Of a DNA stretch of 35,650 nt, positions 9,451 through 19,541 are shown in pieces. The DNA comes from Rhizobiaceae bacterium (GTDB lineage Bacteria > Pseudomonadota > Alphaproteobacteria > Rhizobiales > Rhizobiaceae): the NCBI GenBank assembly GCA_020628775.1, contig JAHDEP010000008.1:1-35650 (forward strand), written 5' to 3'. Numbering within the stretch: position 1 is the first letter of the stretch; each line of letters begins with the position of its first letter. Position numbers and translations under genes: made by a program. The notes under the pieces are model-generated. The model did not search any database. It saw only the letters and a program-made list of their open reading frames with translations, and was not told where the DNA came from.

Positions 9451-10332
9451 TTTTTTAATGAGCGTGTAAGCAAAAACGCTCATTGCAATCCATATCAGCA
9501 CAAATGCTAGCATTTTGGTCTCGCTAAATGGTTCATCAAAAACCAACACAGCTACCAAGAAGATGATGGTTGGCGCAATAAATTGCAAAACACCAAGCGA
9601 CGACATGCGAATTAACCGCGTGCCATTGGTAAAGAGCATAAGCGGGACCGCGGTTGCCGCTCCGCAAAACAGCAATAGTGCGATATCAAACGGCTCAGTC
9701 TGACCAAAGTGACTGCTGCCATCTACCGTCAACCATCCAACGATGACCAGCGAAGGGATGAGCAAGATCAACACTTCAAGCATAAAGCCTTGATTTGCGC
9801 CTATGGGAAGGGTCTTGCGCAAAAACGAATAGATGCTCCAAGAGCCCGCTAATCCCAGTGCAACAAGCGGTACGCTGCCCGCATCCCAAGCTAATATCGC
9901 AACAGCAACAGTGGCAATGGCCGCTGAGATCTTGTGCCCAGTGCTGAGTTTCTCACCTAATATTGTCGCGCCAACTAAGATCGCGACCAAAGGTGTGATG
10001 TAATACCCCATCGAAGCTTCTACCGTACGTTCAACAGATATTGCCCAAACGTAAATGCCCCAATTAACCGAGATCAAAAACGCGCAAACTACCGCCATAC
10101 CCAGAGTTCTAGGTGACTTAAATGCAGCCTTAATGTCAGCTGTCCTTTTGGTGTAAATCAAAATCACCGCAACAATCGGCAATGACCAAATCACGCGATG
10201 CGCAACGACTTCCACTGCGGGAATATGCTCCACTGCTTTCAGCAAAAATGGCAGCAATCCCCAAAGCACAAAGGCGCTTGTGGCGTAAAACAGACCAAGC
10301 GGCGTGTCTTCCTGTTGTGGTTTTTGTGACAA
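9439..10332 (-). CDS. rarD: RarD-type EamA-family transporter
   Basis: About 10 TM segments; GLFYATSAFVLWGLLPFLLKAVEHIPAVEVVAHRVIWSLP is typical of RarD. The start appears to be TTG; the 3' end overlaps the LOG gene tail-to-tail. Confidence 0.9.
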   Translation of the reverse strand: MSQKPQQEDTPLGLFYATSAFVLWGLLPFLLKAVEHIPAVEVVAHRVIWSLPIVAVILIYTKRTADIKAAFKSPRTLGMAVVCAFLISVNWGIYVWAISVERTVEASMGYYITPLVAILVGATILGEKLSTGHKISAAIATVAVAILAWDAGSVPLVALGLAGSWSIYSFLRKTLPIGANQGFMLEVLILLIPSLVIVGWLTVDGSSHFGQTEPFDIALLLFCGAATAVPLMLFTNGTRLIRMSSLGVLQFIAPTIIFLVAVLVFDEPFSETKMLAFVLIWIAMSVFAYTLIKKSPA

Positions 10333-10339
10333 GTGAAAC

Positions 10340-11956
10340 CTATTCTGCCGCGACTTGGCCGGCGAGGCTACGGTTTTTCATCAGTTTGAAAACAATTGAA
10401 TCCATCAATGCCTGAAACGATGCATCTATGATATTGTCAGACACTCCAACGGTCCACCATCTGCGACCCGTGCCATCTCGTGATTCTATCAATACCCGGG
10501 TGATCGCTTCCGTGCCACCATTTAAGATACGCACTTTATAGTCTACCAGTTCAAGGTCTGATATTTCGTTTTGATATTTGCCAAGATCTTTCCGCAAGGC
10601 TTTATCAAGCGCGTTGACCGGTCCCTGCCCTTCAGCAACAGACATGGCCTCATGACCATCAATATGTGCTTTCACAACGGCTTCAGACACAGTTTTTAAA
10701 TCACCATTTGCATCAAAGCGGCGTTCAACCATCACCCTGAAGCTTTCAACTTCAAAGAACTTTGGAACATGGCCCAGTGTTTGTAACGCTAAAAGTTCAA
10801 AAGAAGCATCCGCGCCTTCATAGGCATAACCCACAGCTTCGCGCTCTTTTAAGATTGAGATCAATGTATCAAGCTTGGGGTCTGATTTCTCAACGGAAAC
10901 ACCGCGACGCTCCAAAGCATCGATGAAGTTTGATTTCCCACCCTGGTCTGAGACCATCACTTTTCGCAAGTTACCGACGCTTTCTGGTGGTACATGCTCG
11001 TAAGTTTTAGGATCTTTCAGCAGTGCGGACGCATGAATACCGGCCTTTGTGGCAAAAGCTGATGCGCCAACAAAGGGCGATTGCGCTTCAGGTGATCGAT
11101 TTAGTAATTCATCAAACGCGCGCGAAACTTCAGTCAAACTTTTAAGCTGGCTGTCTTTTATGCCAAGTTCAAACTGATCTGCGTAATATGGCTTGAGTGA
11201 AAGTGTCGGAATGAGCGTGACAAGATTTGCGTTACCGCAGCGCTCTCCAATGCCATTTAGCGTGCCTTGGATTTGGCACACACCTGCTTCCACCGCTGCA
11301 AGCGAATTGGCAACGGCTTGGCCTGTATCATTATGCGCATGAATACCCAAATGATCGCCCGGGATGCCAGCATTAATCAGCGCATCAACAATGCTCGCCA
11401 CTTCGTTTGGTTGCGTGCCGCCATTGGTATCACAAAGTACGATCCATCTCGCGCCGCTATCATATGCGGTTTTCGCGCATGCAAGCGCATATTCTGGGTT
11501 TGCTTTATAACCATCGAAGAAATGCTCGCAATCCACCATTGGTTCTTTGCCAGCTGCGATCGTCGCCTTAACGCTATCTTCTATCGTCTCCAAGTTTTCA
11601 TCATTGGTGCAGCCTAAAGCAACACGAACATGATAATCCCAGGATTTGGCAACAAAACACACAGATTGACCAGAGGCCTGCAACAGCGCTGCAAGACCGG
11701 GATCGTTGGAGGCTGAAACCCCTGCGCGCTTTGTCATGCCAAAGGCGACAAAGGCAGCCTTTTCGGTTCTTTGCTTTTCAAAAAATGCGGTATCCGTTGG
11801 ATTAGCGCCGGGATAACCACCTTCGATATAATCCACGCCAAGTTCATCAAGCATGTTTGCGATGCTGATTTTATCTTCTAGCGAAAAATCAATTCCCGGG
11901 GTCTGCTGACCATCACGCAAAGTGGTGTCAAAAAGGAAGAGCCTACGTTTACTCAC
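10340..11956 (-). CDS. cimA: (R)-citramalate synthase (DRE-TIM metallolyase family)
   Basis: [60 protein letters not shown]-terminal regulatory domain. ORF track starts at 11971, but GTG at 11956 gives a GTGA overlap with the cysS stop and has a good SD. Confidence 0.9.
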   Translation of the reverse strand: MSKRRLFLFDTTLRDGQQTPGIDFSLEDKISIANMLDELGVDYIEGGYPGANPTDTAFFEKQRTEKAAFVAFGMTKRAGVSASNDPGLAALLQASGQSVCFVAKSWDYHVRVALGCTNDENLETIEDSVKATIAAGKEPMVDCEHFFDGYKANPEYALACAKTAYDSGARWIVLCDTNGGTQPNEVASIVDALINAGIPGDHLGIHAHNDTGQAVANSLAAVEAGVCQIQGTLNGIGERCGNANLVTLIPTLSLKPYYADQFELGIKDSQLKSLTEVSRAFDELLNRSPEAQSPFVGASAFATKAGIHASALLKDPKTYEHVPPESVGNLRKVMVSDQGGKSNFIDALERRGVSVEKSDPKLDTLISILKEREAVGYAYEGADASFELLALQTLGHVPKFFEVESFRVMVERRFDANGDLKTVSEAVVKAHIDGHEAMSVAEGQGPVNALDKALRKDLGKYQNEISDLELVDYKVRILNGGTEAITRVLIESRDGTGRRWWTVGVSDNIIDASFQALMDSIVFKLMKNRSLAGQVAAE

Positions 11957-13377
11957 CGCTCCATCTCCCAAGTTGTCACGCGTTCGCCGGTATCAGGATC
12001 CTTACCGTCTTTCAGCAAAACACCCATTGATTTCAACTCATCGCGAATTTGATCCGCCTGCCCCCAGTCTTTGTTGGCAAGGCATTCAAGACGCAGCGCT
12101 ACTTTTGTTTCAATATCAGATGATGCGTCATCTGAAATAGCTTCCGCAACCGGCAACAGACCCAAAAGATCAGCGCTTGCCGCAAATGTTGCAGCGGCTT
12201 CATCACTTTCATGCGCTTTACCTGCAAGCGTATGGATCGCTTGAATTGCATTGACGGTGTTTAAATCATCCAGCAAGGCATCCATAACGGATTGCGCAAC
12301 CGCACCACCCTTATTTTCAACCGTTGGCCATTTTTTCCAAATCGCCTCCGCTTCTTCCAATCGCTTAACCGAGAAATCAATCGGCTCACGATAATGCGTC
12401 ATCAACATTGCAAGCTTAAGAACTTGGCCCGACCATTTACGTCCGCCAAACTTGTCGGTTGTCATCAACTCAGTGATGGTGACAAAGTTACCATCTGACT
12501 TGGACATCTTACGCCCTTCAAGCTGCAAAAAGCCATTGTGAAGCCAAGTATGCGCCATCTTATCTTCGCCATGCGCGCAGCAAGATTGTGCAATTTCATT
12601 TTCATGGTGTGGGAAAATCAGATCAAGCCCACCGCCGTGAATATCAAACACCTCACCCAAATGCTCGCGCGCCATCACAGAACATTCAATATGCCAGCCT
12701 GGACGACCCTTAATATGATGCGTTTCACCTTCATCTAAATACTCAGCATCCCAACCAGGTTCAGAAGCAGAGGATTCTTTCCAAAGCACAAAATCACCGG
12801 AATTGCGTTTATGATCTTCAACGGCAATTCGCGCACCGGCTTTTTGATCTTCCAATTTACGGTTCGACAACGCACCATAATTTGGCATGGATTCTACGCT
12901 AAACAAAACCTCACGCCCTTGTGCTCCTTTGGCGACATAAGCAAAACCTTTATTGATCAGATCCTGCGCCATTTCAGCCATCGCCATCACATATTCGGTT
13001 GCGCGCGGCTCGATATCCGGCGCCAAGCAGCCCAGCGCCTGAACATCATCATGGTATTGCTTGGTGGTTTTTTCTGTCACCTTCGCAATTGCTTCATTTA
13101 ACGGCAATTGCGGAAAATCGCGTAACGCACGCGCATTAATCTTATCGTCAACATCAGTGATGTTGCGCACATAAGTGACATGCTTTTCACCATAAATAGC
13201 GCGTAGCACACGGTTTAACACGTCAAAAACAATCACGGGGCGCGCATTGCCAATATGCGCAAAATCATAAACCGTTGGACCACACACATACATGCGGACA
13301 TTTTGTTCATCGATTGGCACAAACTCTGATTTATTCCGTGTCAGAGTGTTATAAAGTTGCAATGATCCCATAATCAT
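11953..13377 (-). CDS. cysS: Cysteinyl-tRNA synthetase
   Basis: [46 protein letters not shown]-track start (13380) is TTG; ATG at 13377 or 13371 is more likely. Confidence 0.96.
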   Translation of the reverse strand: MIMGSLQLYNTLTRNKSEFVPIDEQNVRMYVCGPTVYDFAHIGNARPVIVFDVLNRVLRAIYGEKHVTYVRNITDVDDKINARALRDFPQLPLNEAIAKVTEKTTKQYHDDVQALGCLAPDIEPRATEYVMAMAEMAQDLINKGFAYVAKGAQGREVLFSVESMPNYGALSNRKLEDQKAGARIAVEDHKRNSGDFVLWKESSASEPGWDAEYLDEGETHHIKGRPGWHIECSVMAREHLGEVFDIHGGGLDLIFPHHENEIAQSCCAHGEDKMAHTWLHNGFLQLEGRKMSKSDGNFVTITELMTTDKFGGRKWSGQVLKLAMLMTHYREPIDFSVKRLEEAEAIWKKWPTVENKGGAVAQSVMDALLDDLNTVNAIQAIHTLAGKAHESDEAAATFAASADLLGLLPVAEAISDDASSDIETKVALRLECLANKDWGQADQIRDELKSMGVLLKDGKDPDTGERVTTWEMER

Positions 13378-13593
13378 CAATCCCTCAAGCGCAGTTCAAC
13401 AGCTTATCCGGCCCGTAGCCCGGTCGTTCAATTGTCATGTAAAAGGAGACGAAAACGGCCAGACCAGCGAGACGCTAGCTAATAATAATGCCGCAAATAA
13501 TAATAGCAGTTATGCTGTTTTTCGTATTCATAGGTCTCTTATGCCGCGCAAAACAAATATGGTCAAGCAGATATTGATATCTTTAAGTTTTAA

Positions 13594-14388
13594 TCAAAAC
13601 AGATCCATCTGATCAGAATTAGGTGGTTTTTTACCCACCCTTTTCTTTGGCTTTTCCGTAGCAGTCTGAGCAAATGCAAGCTGCTCATCAGTTAATGCCT
13701 TTTGAATTTCAGGCCCAGTATTTGCAACTTTATTAACCGCATCTGAAACCGCAATAGTTTCAAAATAATCATCATCAGCTGGTTTCATCAAATGTTCAAC
13801 ATGGCGCGGTTCTTGGGTTTTGCAATCCAACCATTGCGTAAAATCTTCCGGGTGAATGACAACAGGCATGCGGTGATGCACAGGCGAAAGTGTGTTATTT
13901 GCAGCTGTTGTTAAAATCGCAGCGGTATCAACCTCAGATCCATCCGGCGATGACCACGTTTCCATCAAACCTGCAAAAGCAACAATTTTGCCATGCTTTG
14001 GTCGCACCCAATAGGCTTGAGACTTTTCTTTTGAACCCTTTGGTGGGCGTTTCCATTCATAAAACCCTGAAGCCGGCACCAAAACGCGCCTGTGACGCAT
14101 CGCAGCTTTAAACGATGCTTTGCCAATCGCAGTTTCACTTCGTGCATTTGTAAGAAGCGGAAAGTCCTTGGGATCTTTTACCCAGGATGGGGTAAACCCC
14201 CAACGCACCAACATGGCTTTACGATTAGGCAGGTTTGAACCTTTATCGGTCGACGGTCCTTCGATAATAATCATCACAGGTTGCGTAGGCGCAATATTGT
14301 AACGTTCGGGAAATTGATCTATTTCCAGAAGTGCAAAAAACTCTGCGATCTCATCAGGACTCGCCGTAAGTGAAAAACGACCACACAT
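13594..14388 (-). CDS. SOS response-associated peptidase (SRAP/YedK/HMCES family)
   Basis: MCGRFSLTAS with catalytic Cys2; RYNIAPTQPVMII; NARSETAIGKASFKAAMRHRRVLVPASGFYEW; HHRMPVVI. Confidence 0.95.
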   Translation of the reverse strand: MCGRFSLTASPDEIAEFFALLEIDQFPERYNIAPTQPVMIIIEGPSTDKGSNLPNRKAMLVRWGFTPSWVKDPKDFPLLTNARSETAIGKASFKAAMRHRRVLVPASGFYEWKRPPKGSKEKSQAYWVRPKHGKIVAFAGLMETWSSPDGSEVDTAAILTTAANNTLSPVHHRMPVVIHPEDFTQWLDCKTQEPRHVEHLMKPADDDYFETIAVSDAVNKVANTGPEIQKALTDEQLAFAQTATEKPKKRVGKKPPNSDQMDLF

Positions 14389-14432
14389 GACTAAACATTG
14401 TCAGAGGTTTAAATGTCGGGTCAAGTTTAAAG

Positions 14433-14861
14433 ATGAAAACAAGTAAGATTATGCAAAACGAAAACTATGAATATAAATTCGGCGCCTCTGCAATTGTGGT
14501 ATCTGGCGATAAGTATCTGCTCATCCAGCGCGGCAAAGAACCATCCAAGGGGCTATATTCCTTTCCTGGTGGTCATGTGGAACCCGGTGAAAGCCTCGAA
14601 GATGCCGCCGTGCGCGAATTAAAAGAAGAAACAAACCTTCATGGGCATAATCCCCGCCAATTCGCTGAATATGAGCTTGGTACCAAAACACCTCGTTTTA
14701 AGCTTCATGTGTTTTTGGTAGATGTCACGGATACAAATGGCGCTGTTGCTGGTGACGATGCAGCCGATTTGGGTTGGTATACCTATGATGAAGCCAATGC
14801 ACTCCCACTTACAAAAAACGTAGCTGAATGCCTCACAAGGCTGGAATTTGCCTCAAACTAA
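14433..14861 (+). CDS. NUDIX hydrolase
   Basis: Nudix box GGHVEPGESLEDAAVRELKEETNL. Confidence 0.95.
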   Translation: MKTSKIMQNENYEYKFGASAIVVSGDKYLLIQRGKEPSKGLYSFPGGHVEPGESLEDAAVRELKEETNLHGHNPRQFAEYELGTKTPRFKLHVFLVDVTDTNGAVAGDDAADLGWYTYDEANALPLTKNVAECLTRLEFASN

Positions 14862-14947
14862 GTAAAATAGCGCATTCTTTGGAACTTTTGCTCAAGATAA
14901 TGTGATCTAATTTGTTTAGAAACTGTCAAATTAATGCGCCATAGTGC

Positions 14948-14968
14948 TGCCAAAAGGAGATTTTGGCA
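14948..14968 (+). promoter_or_regulatory. Hairpin with Shine-Dalgarno in its loop, abutting the DUF3179 start codon
   Basis: TGCCAAAA-GGAGA-TTTTGGCA perfect 8-bp stem with 5-nt loop GGAGA; the last stem base is the A of ATG (14968). Confidence 0.6.
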
Positions 14969-15936
14969 TGAAACGCACTGCTATAACGCTGTTCATCACA
15001 CTGATTATGGGCATAACACATGCCGCAGCGGATCCTAATTTCTGGAAATTTGAATGGCCGCGGACGGATTTTTCAAAATCCTCGGTCGATTTTGTTGATA
15101 TTTTATCAGGCGGTCCACCCAAAGATGGCATTCCTTCAATTGATGATCCTCAGTTTTGGACGGTCGATAAAATCAAAGGGCTAGAAGAGCACGAACCTAT
15201 CATCAGCGTGACCATCAATGGCGAAACAAAAGCATATCCAATTCGAATTCTAACTTGGCACGAAATTGTCAATGATACGATCGGCGGCACACCAGTTGCG
15301 GTCACTTATTGCCCACTTTGCAATGCCGCAGTGGTTTTTGATCGCAGAATTCGCGGCGGTGTGACGGAATTCGGCGTAAGCGGCAAGCTCCGCTATTCAG
15401 ATATGATCATGTATGACCGCGTGACAGAAAGCTGGTGGCAACAATTTACCGGTGAAGCGATTGTCGGCAGCCTGCAAGGTGAGAAGCTAAAAATCCTACC
15501 TTCCAGAACAGAATCATGGTCGCGCTTTGCAAAGCGCCATCCTACCGCTGATGTCTTGGTGCCAAATGACACATTTCTTCGTCAATATGGCTCCAATCCA
15601 TATGTAAGATATGACACCGCGCACCGCCCATTCCTTTTCAATGGTGAATTCCCAGAAGGCATTCCGCCTTTAGCTTATGTAGTTGCGGTTAAAGATGGGG
15701 ACAAACCGTTTGTGATATCATTGCAAAAACTTCGCGATGAAAAAAGCGTTGAGCGCGAAGGGGTTACCCTCACCTGGACCGATGGGACTAGATCAGCACT
15801 AGATTCTCGCCAAATTGCCGAAGGACGGCAAATTGGCAATGTCATTGCAAAACGTGGCGATGAAGATATTGCCTATGATCTGACATTTGCGTTTGTTACG
15901 CACGCATTTATGCCTGATGTGCCGATAGAACAGTAA
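14968..15936 (+). CDS. DUF3179 domain-containing exported protein
   Basis: Signal peptide MKRTAITLFITLIMGITHAAA; KAYPIRILTWHEIVNDTIGGTPVAVTYCPLCNAAVVFDR. Start moved from 14944 to ATG 14968 because of the SD AAGGAGA. Confidence 0.9.
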   Translation: MKRTAITLFITLIMGITHAAADPNFWKFEWPRTDFSKSSVDFVDILSGGPPKDGIPSIDDPQFWTVDKIKGLEEHEPIISVTINGETKAYPIRILTWHEIVNDTIGGTPVAVTYCPLCNAAVVFDRRIRGGVTEFGVSGKLRYSDMIMYDRVTESWWQQFTGEAIVGSLQGEKLKILPSRTESWSRFAKRHPTADVLVPNDTFLRQYGSNPYVRYDTAHRPFLFNGEFPEGIPPLAYVVAVKDGDKPFVISLQKLRDEKSVEREGVTLTWTDGTRSALDSRQIAEGRQIGNVIAKRGDEDIAYDLTFAFVTHAFMPDVPIEQ

Positions 15937-15988
15937 TTTCGCCTTATGGTATTTCAACACATTTGAAATTGAGATATAGGCTATTGCC

Positions 15989-16402
15989 ATGTCGTTATCT
16001 TCTTTCAGATGTGTTGTTTTATCTTTTGTAATTATGCTCAGCCTTGCGCCAAATTCATTTGCGCAGGAAGCGGGTTCATCGCCATTACCAAAATCAACAC
16101 CACCTTATGAAAGCCGATTACATCGCGTTGCAGAATTGGTTGGTTCGCTTCACTATATTACTAATTTATGTGGCACAGCGAAAAACGATCAGTTCCGCAT
16201 AAAGATGCAAGAGTTCATTGAAGCTGAAACTTTAAATGAACCGCAGCGCCGGAAATTGCTGATTTCAAAATATAACAAAGGCTATCGCGCATTTGCTTCG
16301 GTTTATACCAGCTGTACCGATTCTGCGAAGCTGGTGGAAACAAACTATCGCACTGAAGGTAAGGCCTTAATTGAAGAGCTTTTGTCGCGATATTCCAATT
16401 AA
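15989..16402 (+). CDS. TIGR02301 family exported protein
   Basis: Signal peptide; YESRLHRVAELVGSLHYITNLCG...FIEAETLNEPQRRKLLISKYNKGYRAFASVYTSCT resembles the alphaproteobacterial TIGR02301 family. Confidence 0.8.
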   Translation: MSLSSFRCVVLSFVIMLSLAPNSFAQEAGSSPLPKSTPPYESRLHRVAELVGSLHYITNLCGTAKNDQFRIKMQEFIEAETLNEPQRRKLLISKYNKGYRAFASVYTSCTDSAKLVETNYRTEGKALIEELLSRYSN

Positions 16403-16533
16403 ATCGACAAGATTGTTAATATTTTACGATTTCTTAAAAATGTTTAATAAAATTTTAACTTCATCACACAAGTTTTTTCCAATTGTATCAATTTGAACTG
16501 GTACTTTATATTTATTGGTAGTAACGTTTGGTT

Positions 16534-16803
16534 ATGACAGACCTAACAGAACACCAATTGGACGAACTTGAAGACTTGATTGTCCAGGAAAAAATGCAGG
16601 CAGCACTTGAGCATCAAAACGATGTATGGGCGTCTTGCGTGGCTGAAGGCATCGAACCTGAAATCCTAATTGATGCGAACATGGCAATGGCCATTCAAGA
16701 ATCAATTCGTCTTCATGGTGAAGACGCGACGGAAAATCTTCTAAATGATCTTCGTGACCGCATTTTATTAGGTGAATTCTCTCCAGAGCGTACGCTTCAA
16801 TAG
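16534..16803 (+). CDS. Small acidic conserved hypothetical protein
   Basis: 90-aa ORF MTDLTEHQLDELEDLIVQEKMQ...; ATG at 16534 replaces the TTG start given in the ORF track. No family recognised. Confidence 0.65.
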   Translation: MTDLTEHQLDELEDLIVQEKMQAALEHQNDVWASCVAEGIEPEILIDANMAMAIQESIRLHGEDATENLLNDLRDRILLGEFSPERTLQ

Positions 16804-16897
16804 TCGCCTGAATTATCTTCAAAACACATGATTATCCCCTTGTGCGAATGTGCTCGCATAATTACTTATGGTTTGAAACTGTAGATGGAGCTATTCT

Positions 16898-17740
16898 GTG
16901 CCAATCGAAATCCTCAATGATAGAAGCGTGTTAGCCATTTCAGGCCCAGACGCCAGCACTCTGCTGCAAGGCTTAGTCACAGCAAATATCGACAAAATAG
17001 CTGATGGTGCTGTTGTTCCCTCTGCCCTTCTTACGCCACAGGGAAAAATCGCCTTTGATTTTTTAATGGGTAAGCAAGGCGAAGATGGCTACTTCTTTGA
17101 TATGCGCACAGCACTTATCGCTGATTTTCAAAAACGAATGACGCTTTATAAATTGCGCGCCGATGTGAGCATAACAACATTGCAAGATTGGCAACCAACA
17201 GCGATCTGGGACGAACAAACAGATGTAGATGGCTCATTTATCGATAGCCGATTTAACGAAGCAAACGCGGTTCATCGTACCTATCAAAAACTTGACGTTG
17301 ATATGGCACAAGGAAGCTTCACGGAAGTCCGCATTGCTAACTTCGTGGCAGAATCAGATGCTGATTTTCAAACCAATGATGTCTTCCCGCACGATGTATA
17401 TCTCGACCTAAATGGCGGCATCGACTTCAAAAAAGGTTGCTATGTGGGACAAGAAGTTGTCTCTCGTATGCAGCACCGTTCATCTGCTCGCAAGCGGATT
17501 GGACTAATTCAAAGCGATAATACGCCGCTTTCAAACGGCCAAGAGATCACAGCAAATGGTAAACCTATTGGAACAATTGGATCCGTTTCCGGCAATAAAG
17601 GCCTGTCCATCTTGCGTGTCGATCGTTATTTTGATGCAATATCGGAAAATCAAGCTGTGCAAGCTGATGACGTTGAGCTCAATGTAAGCTTTCCTGAATG
17701 GGCAGCAAGCGTCATCGAGCCCTACAAAGGTGCATCCTAA
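16898..17740 (+). CDS. ygfZ: Folate-binding protein YgfZ (GcvT-like)
   Basis: DLNGGIDFKKGCYVGQEVVSRMQHRSSARKR (YgfZ K-G-C-Y-x-G-Q-E motif); GTG start. Confidence 0.93.
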   Translation: MPIEILNDRSVLAISGPDASTLLQGLVTANIDKIADGAVVPSALLTPQGKIAFDFLMGKQGEDGYFFDMRTALIADFQKRMTLYKLRADVSITTLQDWQPTAIWDEQTDVDGSFIDSRFNEANAVHRTYQKLDVDMAQGSFTEVRIANFVAESDADFQTNDVFPHDVYLDLNGGIDFKKGCYVGQEVVSRMQHRSSARKRIGLIQSDNTPLSNGQEITANGKPIGTIGSVSGNKGLSILRVDRYFDAISENQAVQADDVELNVSFPEWAASVIEPYKGAS

Positions 17741-17743
17741 GCA

Positions 17744-18388
17744 ATGAATGCAAAAAATGAACAAGCACGCGCGTGGCAACGCATGTTATCTGGTCGTCGG
17801 CTCGATCTTTTAGATCCCTCACCGCTGGATATTGAAATCAAAGATATCATTCATGGTTTGGCACGTGTGGCACGCTGGAATGGTCAAACCACAGGCAAAC
17901 ACGCTTTTTCCGTTGCTCAACATTCCTTGATGGTGGAGAAGATCTTCACATTGTCAAACCCAAATTGCACCGCAGATGAACAACTCGTTGCCCTGCTCCA
18001 TGATGGCCCAGAATACGTTATCGGCGACATGATTTCCCCATTTAAGGCGATCATTGGTGATAGCTATAAATCCGTAGAGGCACGTTTAGAAGCAGCGATC
18101 CATATAAGATATGGCTTACCTCCTCATCCAACCGTTGCACTTAAAAAACGAATTAAACGCGCCGATCAGGTCTCGGCATATTTTGAAGCGACCGAACTTG
18201 CAGGCTTTTCTGATAAAGAAGCACGATCATTTTTCGGCCAACCACGCGGCATAACCAAAGAGCAATTATCGATTACACCGCAAGAAACAGTTGAAGTTGA
18301 GGCATTATTTCTGCATAGGTTTACCGAGATTGAAACTGCGCGCCAAAAAGCGAGCACCAACAAAACACCAAAGCGAGCATCATCATGA
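17744..18388 (+). CDS. HD domain hydrolase (YfbR-like / predicted nucleotidase family)
   Basis: IIHGLARVARWNGQTTGKHAFSVAQHSLMVE...ALLHDGPEYVIGDMISPFK with HD signature. Confidence 0.88.
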   Translation: MNAKNEQARAWQRMLSGRRLDLLDPSPLDIEIKDIIHGLARVARWNGQTTGKHAFSVAQHSLMVEKIFTLSNPNCTADEQLVALLHDGPEYVIGDMISPFKAIIGDSYKSVEARLEAAIHIRYGLPPHPTVALKKRIKRADQVSAYFEATELAGFSDKEARSFFGQPRGITKEQLSITPQETVEVEALFLHRFTEIETARQKASTNKTPKRASS

Positions 18389-18897
18389 GCTACATCGTCG
18401 TTTGCCCTTTGGAAGACATTGCCAAGATCGCAGTTTCATACAAAGCTCATGAGATGATCAGCTTGATGAGCCCGGGGCACGACTTTGATCGACCAGATGC
18501 CGTTGATGAAAATCGTCATCTAATTGTTGGCATCAACGACATCAATTTTGAAACCGATGGTCTGATTTCACCCGATGAGCAGCACGTATTAAATGTGATC
18601 GAATTCGCCCGCAGTTGGGATCAGCAAAAACCTTTGCTTATTCACTGCTGGTTTGGCGTGTCACGTTCACCTGCCGCGGCATTAATCTCAGCGCTAGCCG
18701 TTGAACCCGATCAGGATGATTTTGAGCTGGCTAATCGCCTGCGTGAGGCCTCTCCAAGCGCTACACCTAACCGCCGAATAATCGAAATTGGTGACCGCCT
18801 GTTAAATCGAGGTGGCAAGCTTCTACAGGCTGTCAACGCCATTGGTCGAGGACGTGAAGCCAGTCAGGGCAGCCCGTTTGAATTGAGCTTGCGCTAA
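18385..18897 (+). CDS. Tyrosine/dual-specificity phosphatase-like protein
   Basis: LLIHCWFGVSRSPAAALI (C-x5-R active-site loop); ATGA overlap with the upstream HD gene. Confidence 0.85.
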   Translation: MSYIVVCPLEDIAKIAVSYKAHEMISLMSPGHDFDRPDAVDENRHLIVGINDINFETDGLISPDEQHVLNVIEFARSWDQQKPLLIHCWFGVSRSPAAALISALAVEPDQDDFELANRLREASPSATPNRRIIEIGDRLLNRGGKLLQAVNAIGRGREASQGSPFELSLR

Positions 18898-18899
18898 GT

Positions 18900-19508
18900 T
18901 TAAAGCTTCGTTGCTTCTGCTTGCTGTTCCGCCTTATCAACAAAATGCGCAATTTGCTTGATCAGTTTTTCAATACCGTTGGGTGTAAATTCAAATAAAG
19001 TTGGCGTGCCACCCAATATTTGAACAATCCGTACTGCTTTGGCATCAGAATTCTTTTCAAACAGCACCGAGACTTCCCCAGACATGTGACCTTTTTCCGT
19101 GACATGTCCAACGAGCAAATGGTTATCACCAAAAGGCTCCAACTCGGTCAAATCAGCAGACTGTGTTTCGTAAAGCAGCTTATTAAGCAGCTCCACTTCC
19201 GCAAATGACATCATAAGGCCATAGCCAGCCCCAGGTTTTCCATCATATTGCGGTTCAACAACTGACAACATAGTCGTTAAGCCTTGTGGCGTTGGGGTCA
19301 CCGTGACAACGGTAAAACCTACTCGCTGACTGGAAATTACTTCAAGCTGCACGGGATCGCCGAGAATGGCGCCATATTTTGTAATCGAAAATTGCTTATC
19401 AGGGTCAAACTCGGTCGAATTTGGATCAAAATTTTGCGCCTGAACCGGTAAATACAGACCCAATACGATCAGTATTGCCGATACCGATATTTTTTGAAGA
19501 ACACGCAT
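18900..19508 (-). CDS. Exported hypothetical protein
   Basis: Signal peptide MRVLQKISVSAILIVLGLYLPVQA; no confident family. Confidence 0.75.
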   Translation of the reverse strand: MRVLQKISVSAILIVLGLYLPVQAQNFDPNSTEFDPDKQFSITKYGAILGDPVQLEVISSQRVGFTVVTVTPTPQGLTTMLSVVEPQYDGKPGAGYGLMMSFAEVELLNKLLYETQSADLTELEPFGDNHLLVGHVTEKGHMSGEVSVLFEKNSDAKAVRIVQILGGTPTLFEFTPNGIEKLIKQIAHFVDKAEQQAEATKL

Positions 19509-19541
19509 ATCCCTACCCCCAATATTATAAGCTTATAAAAG

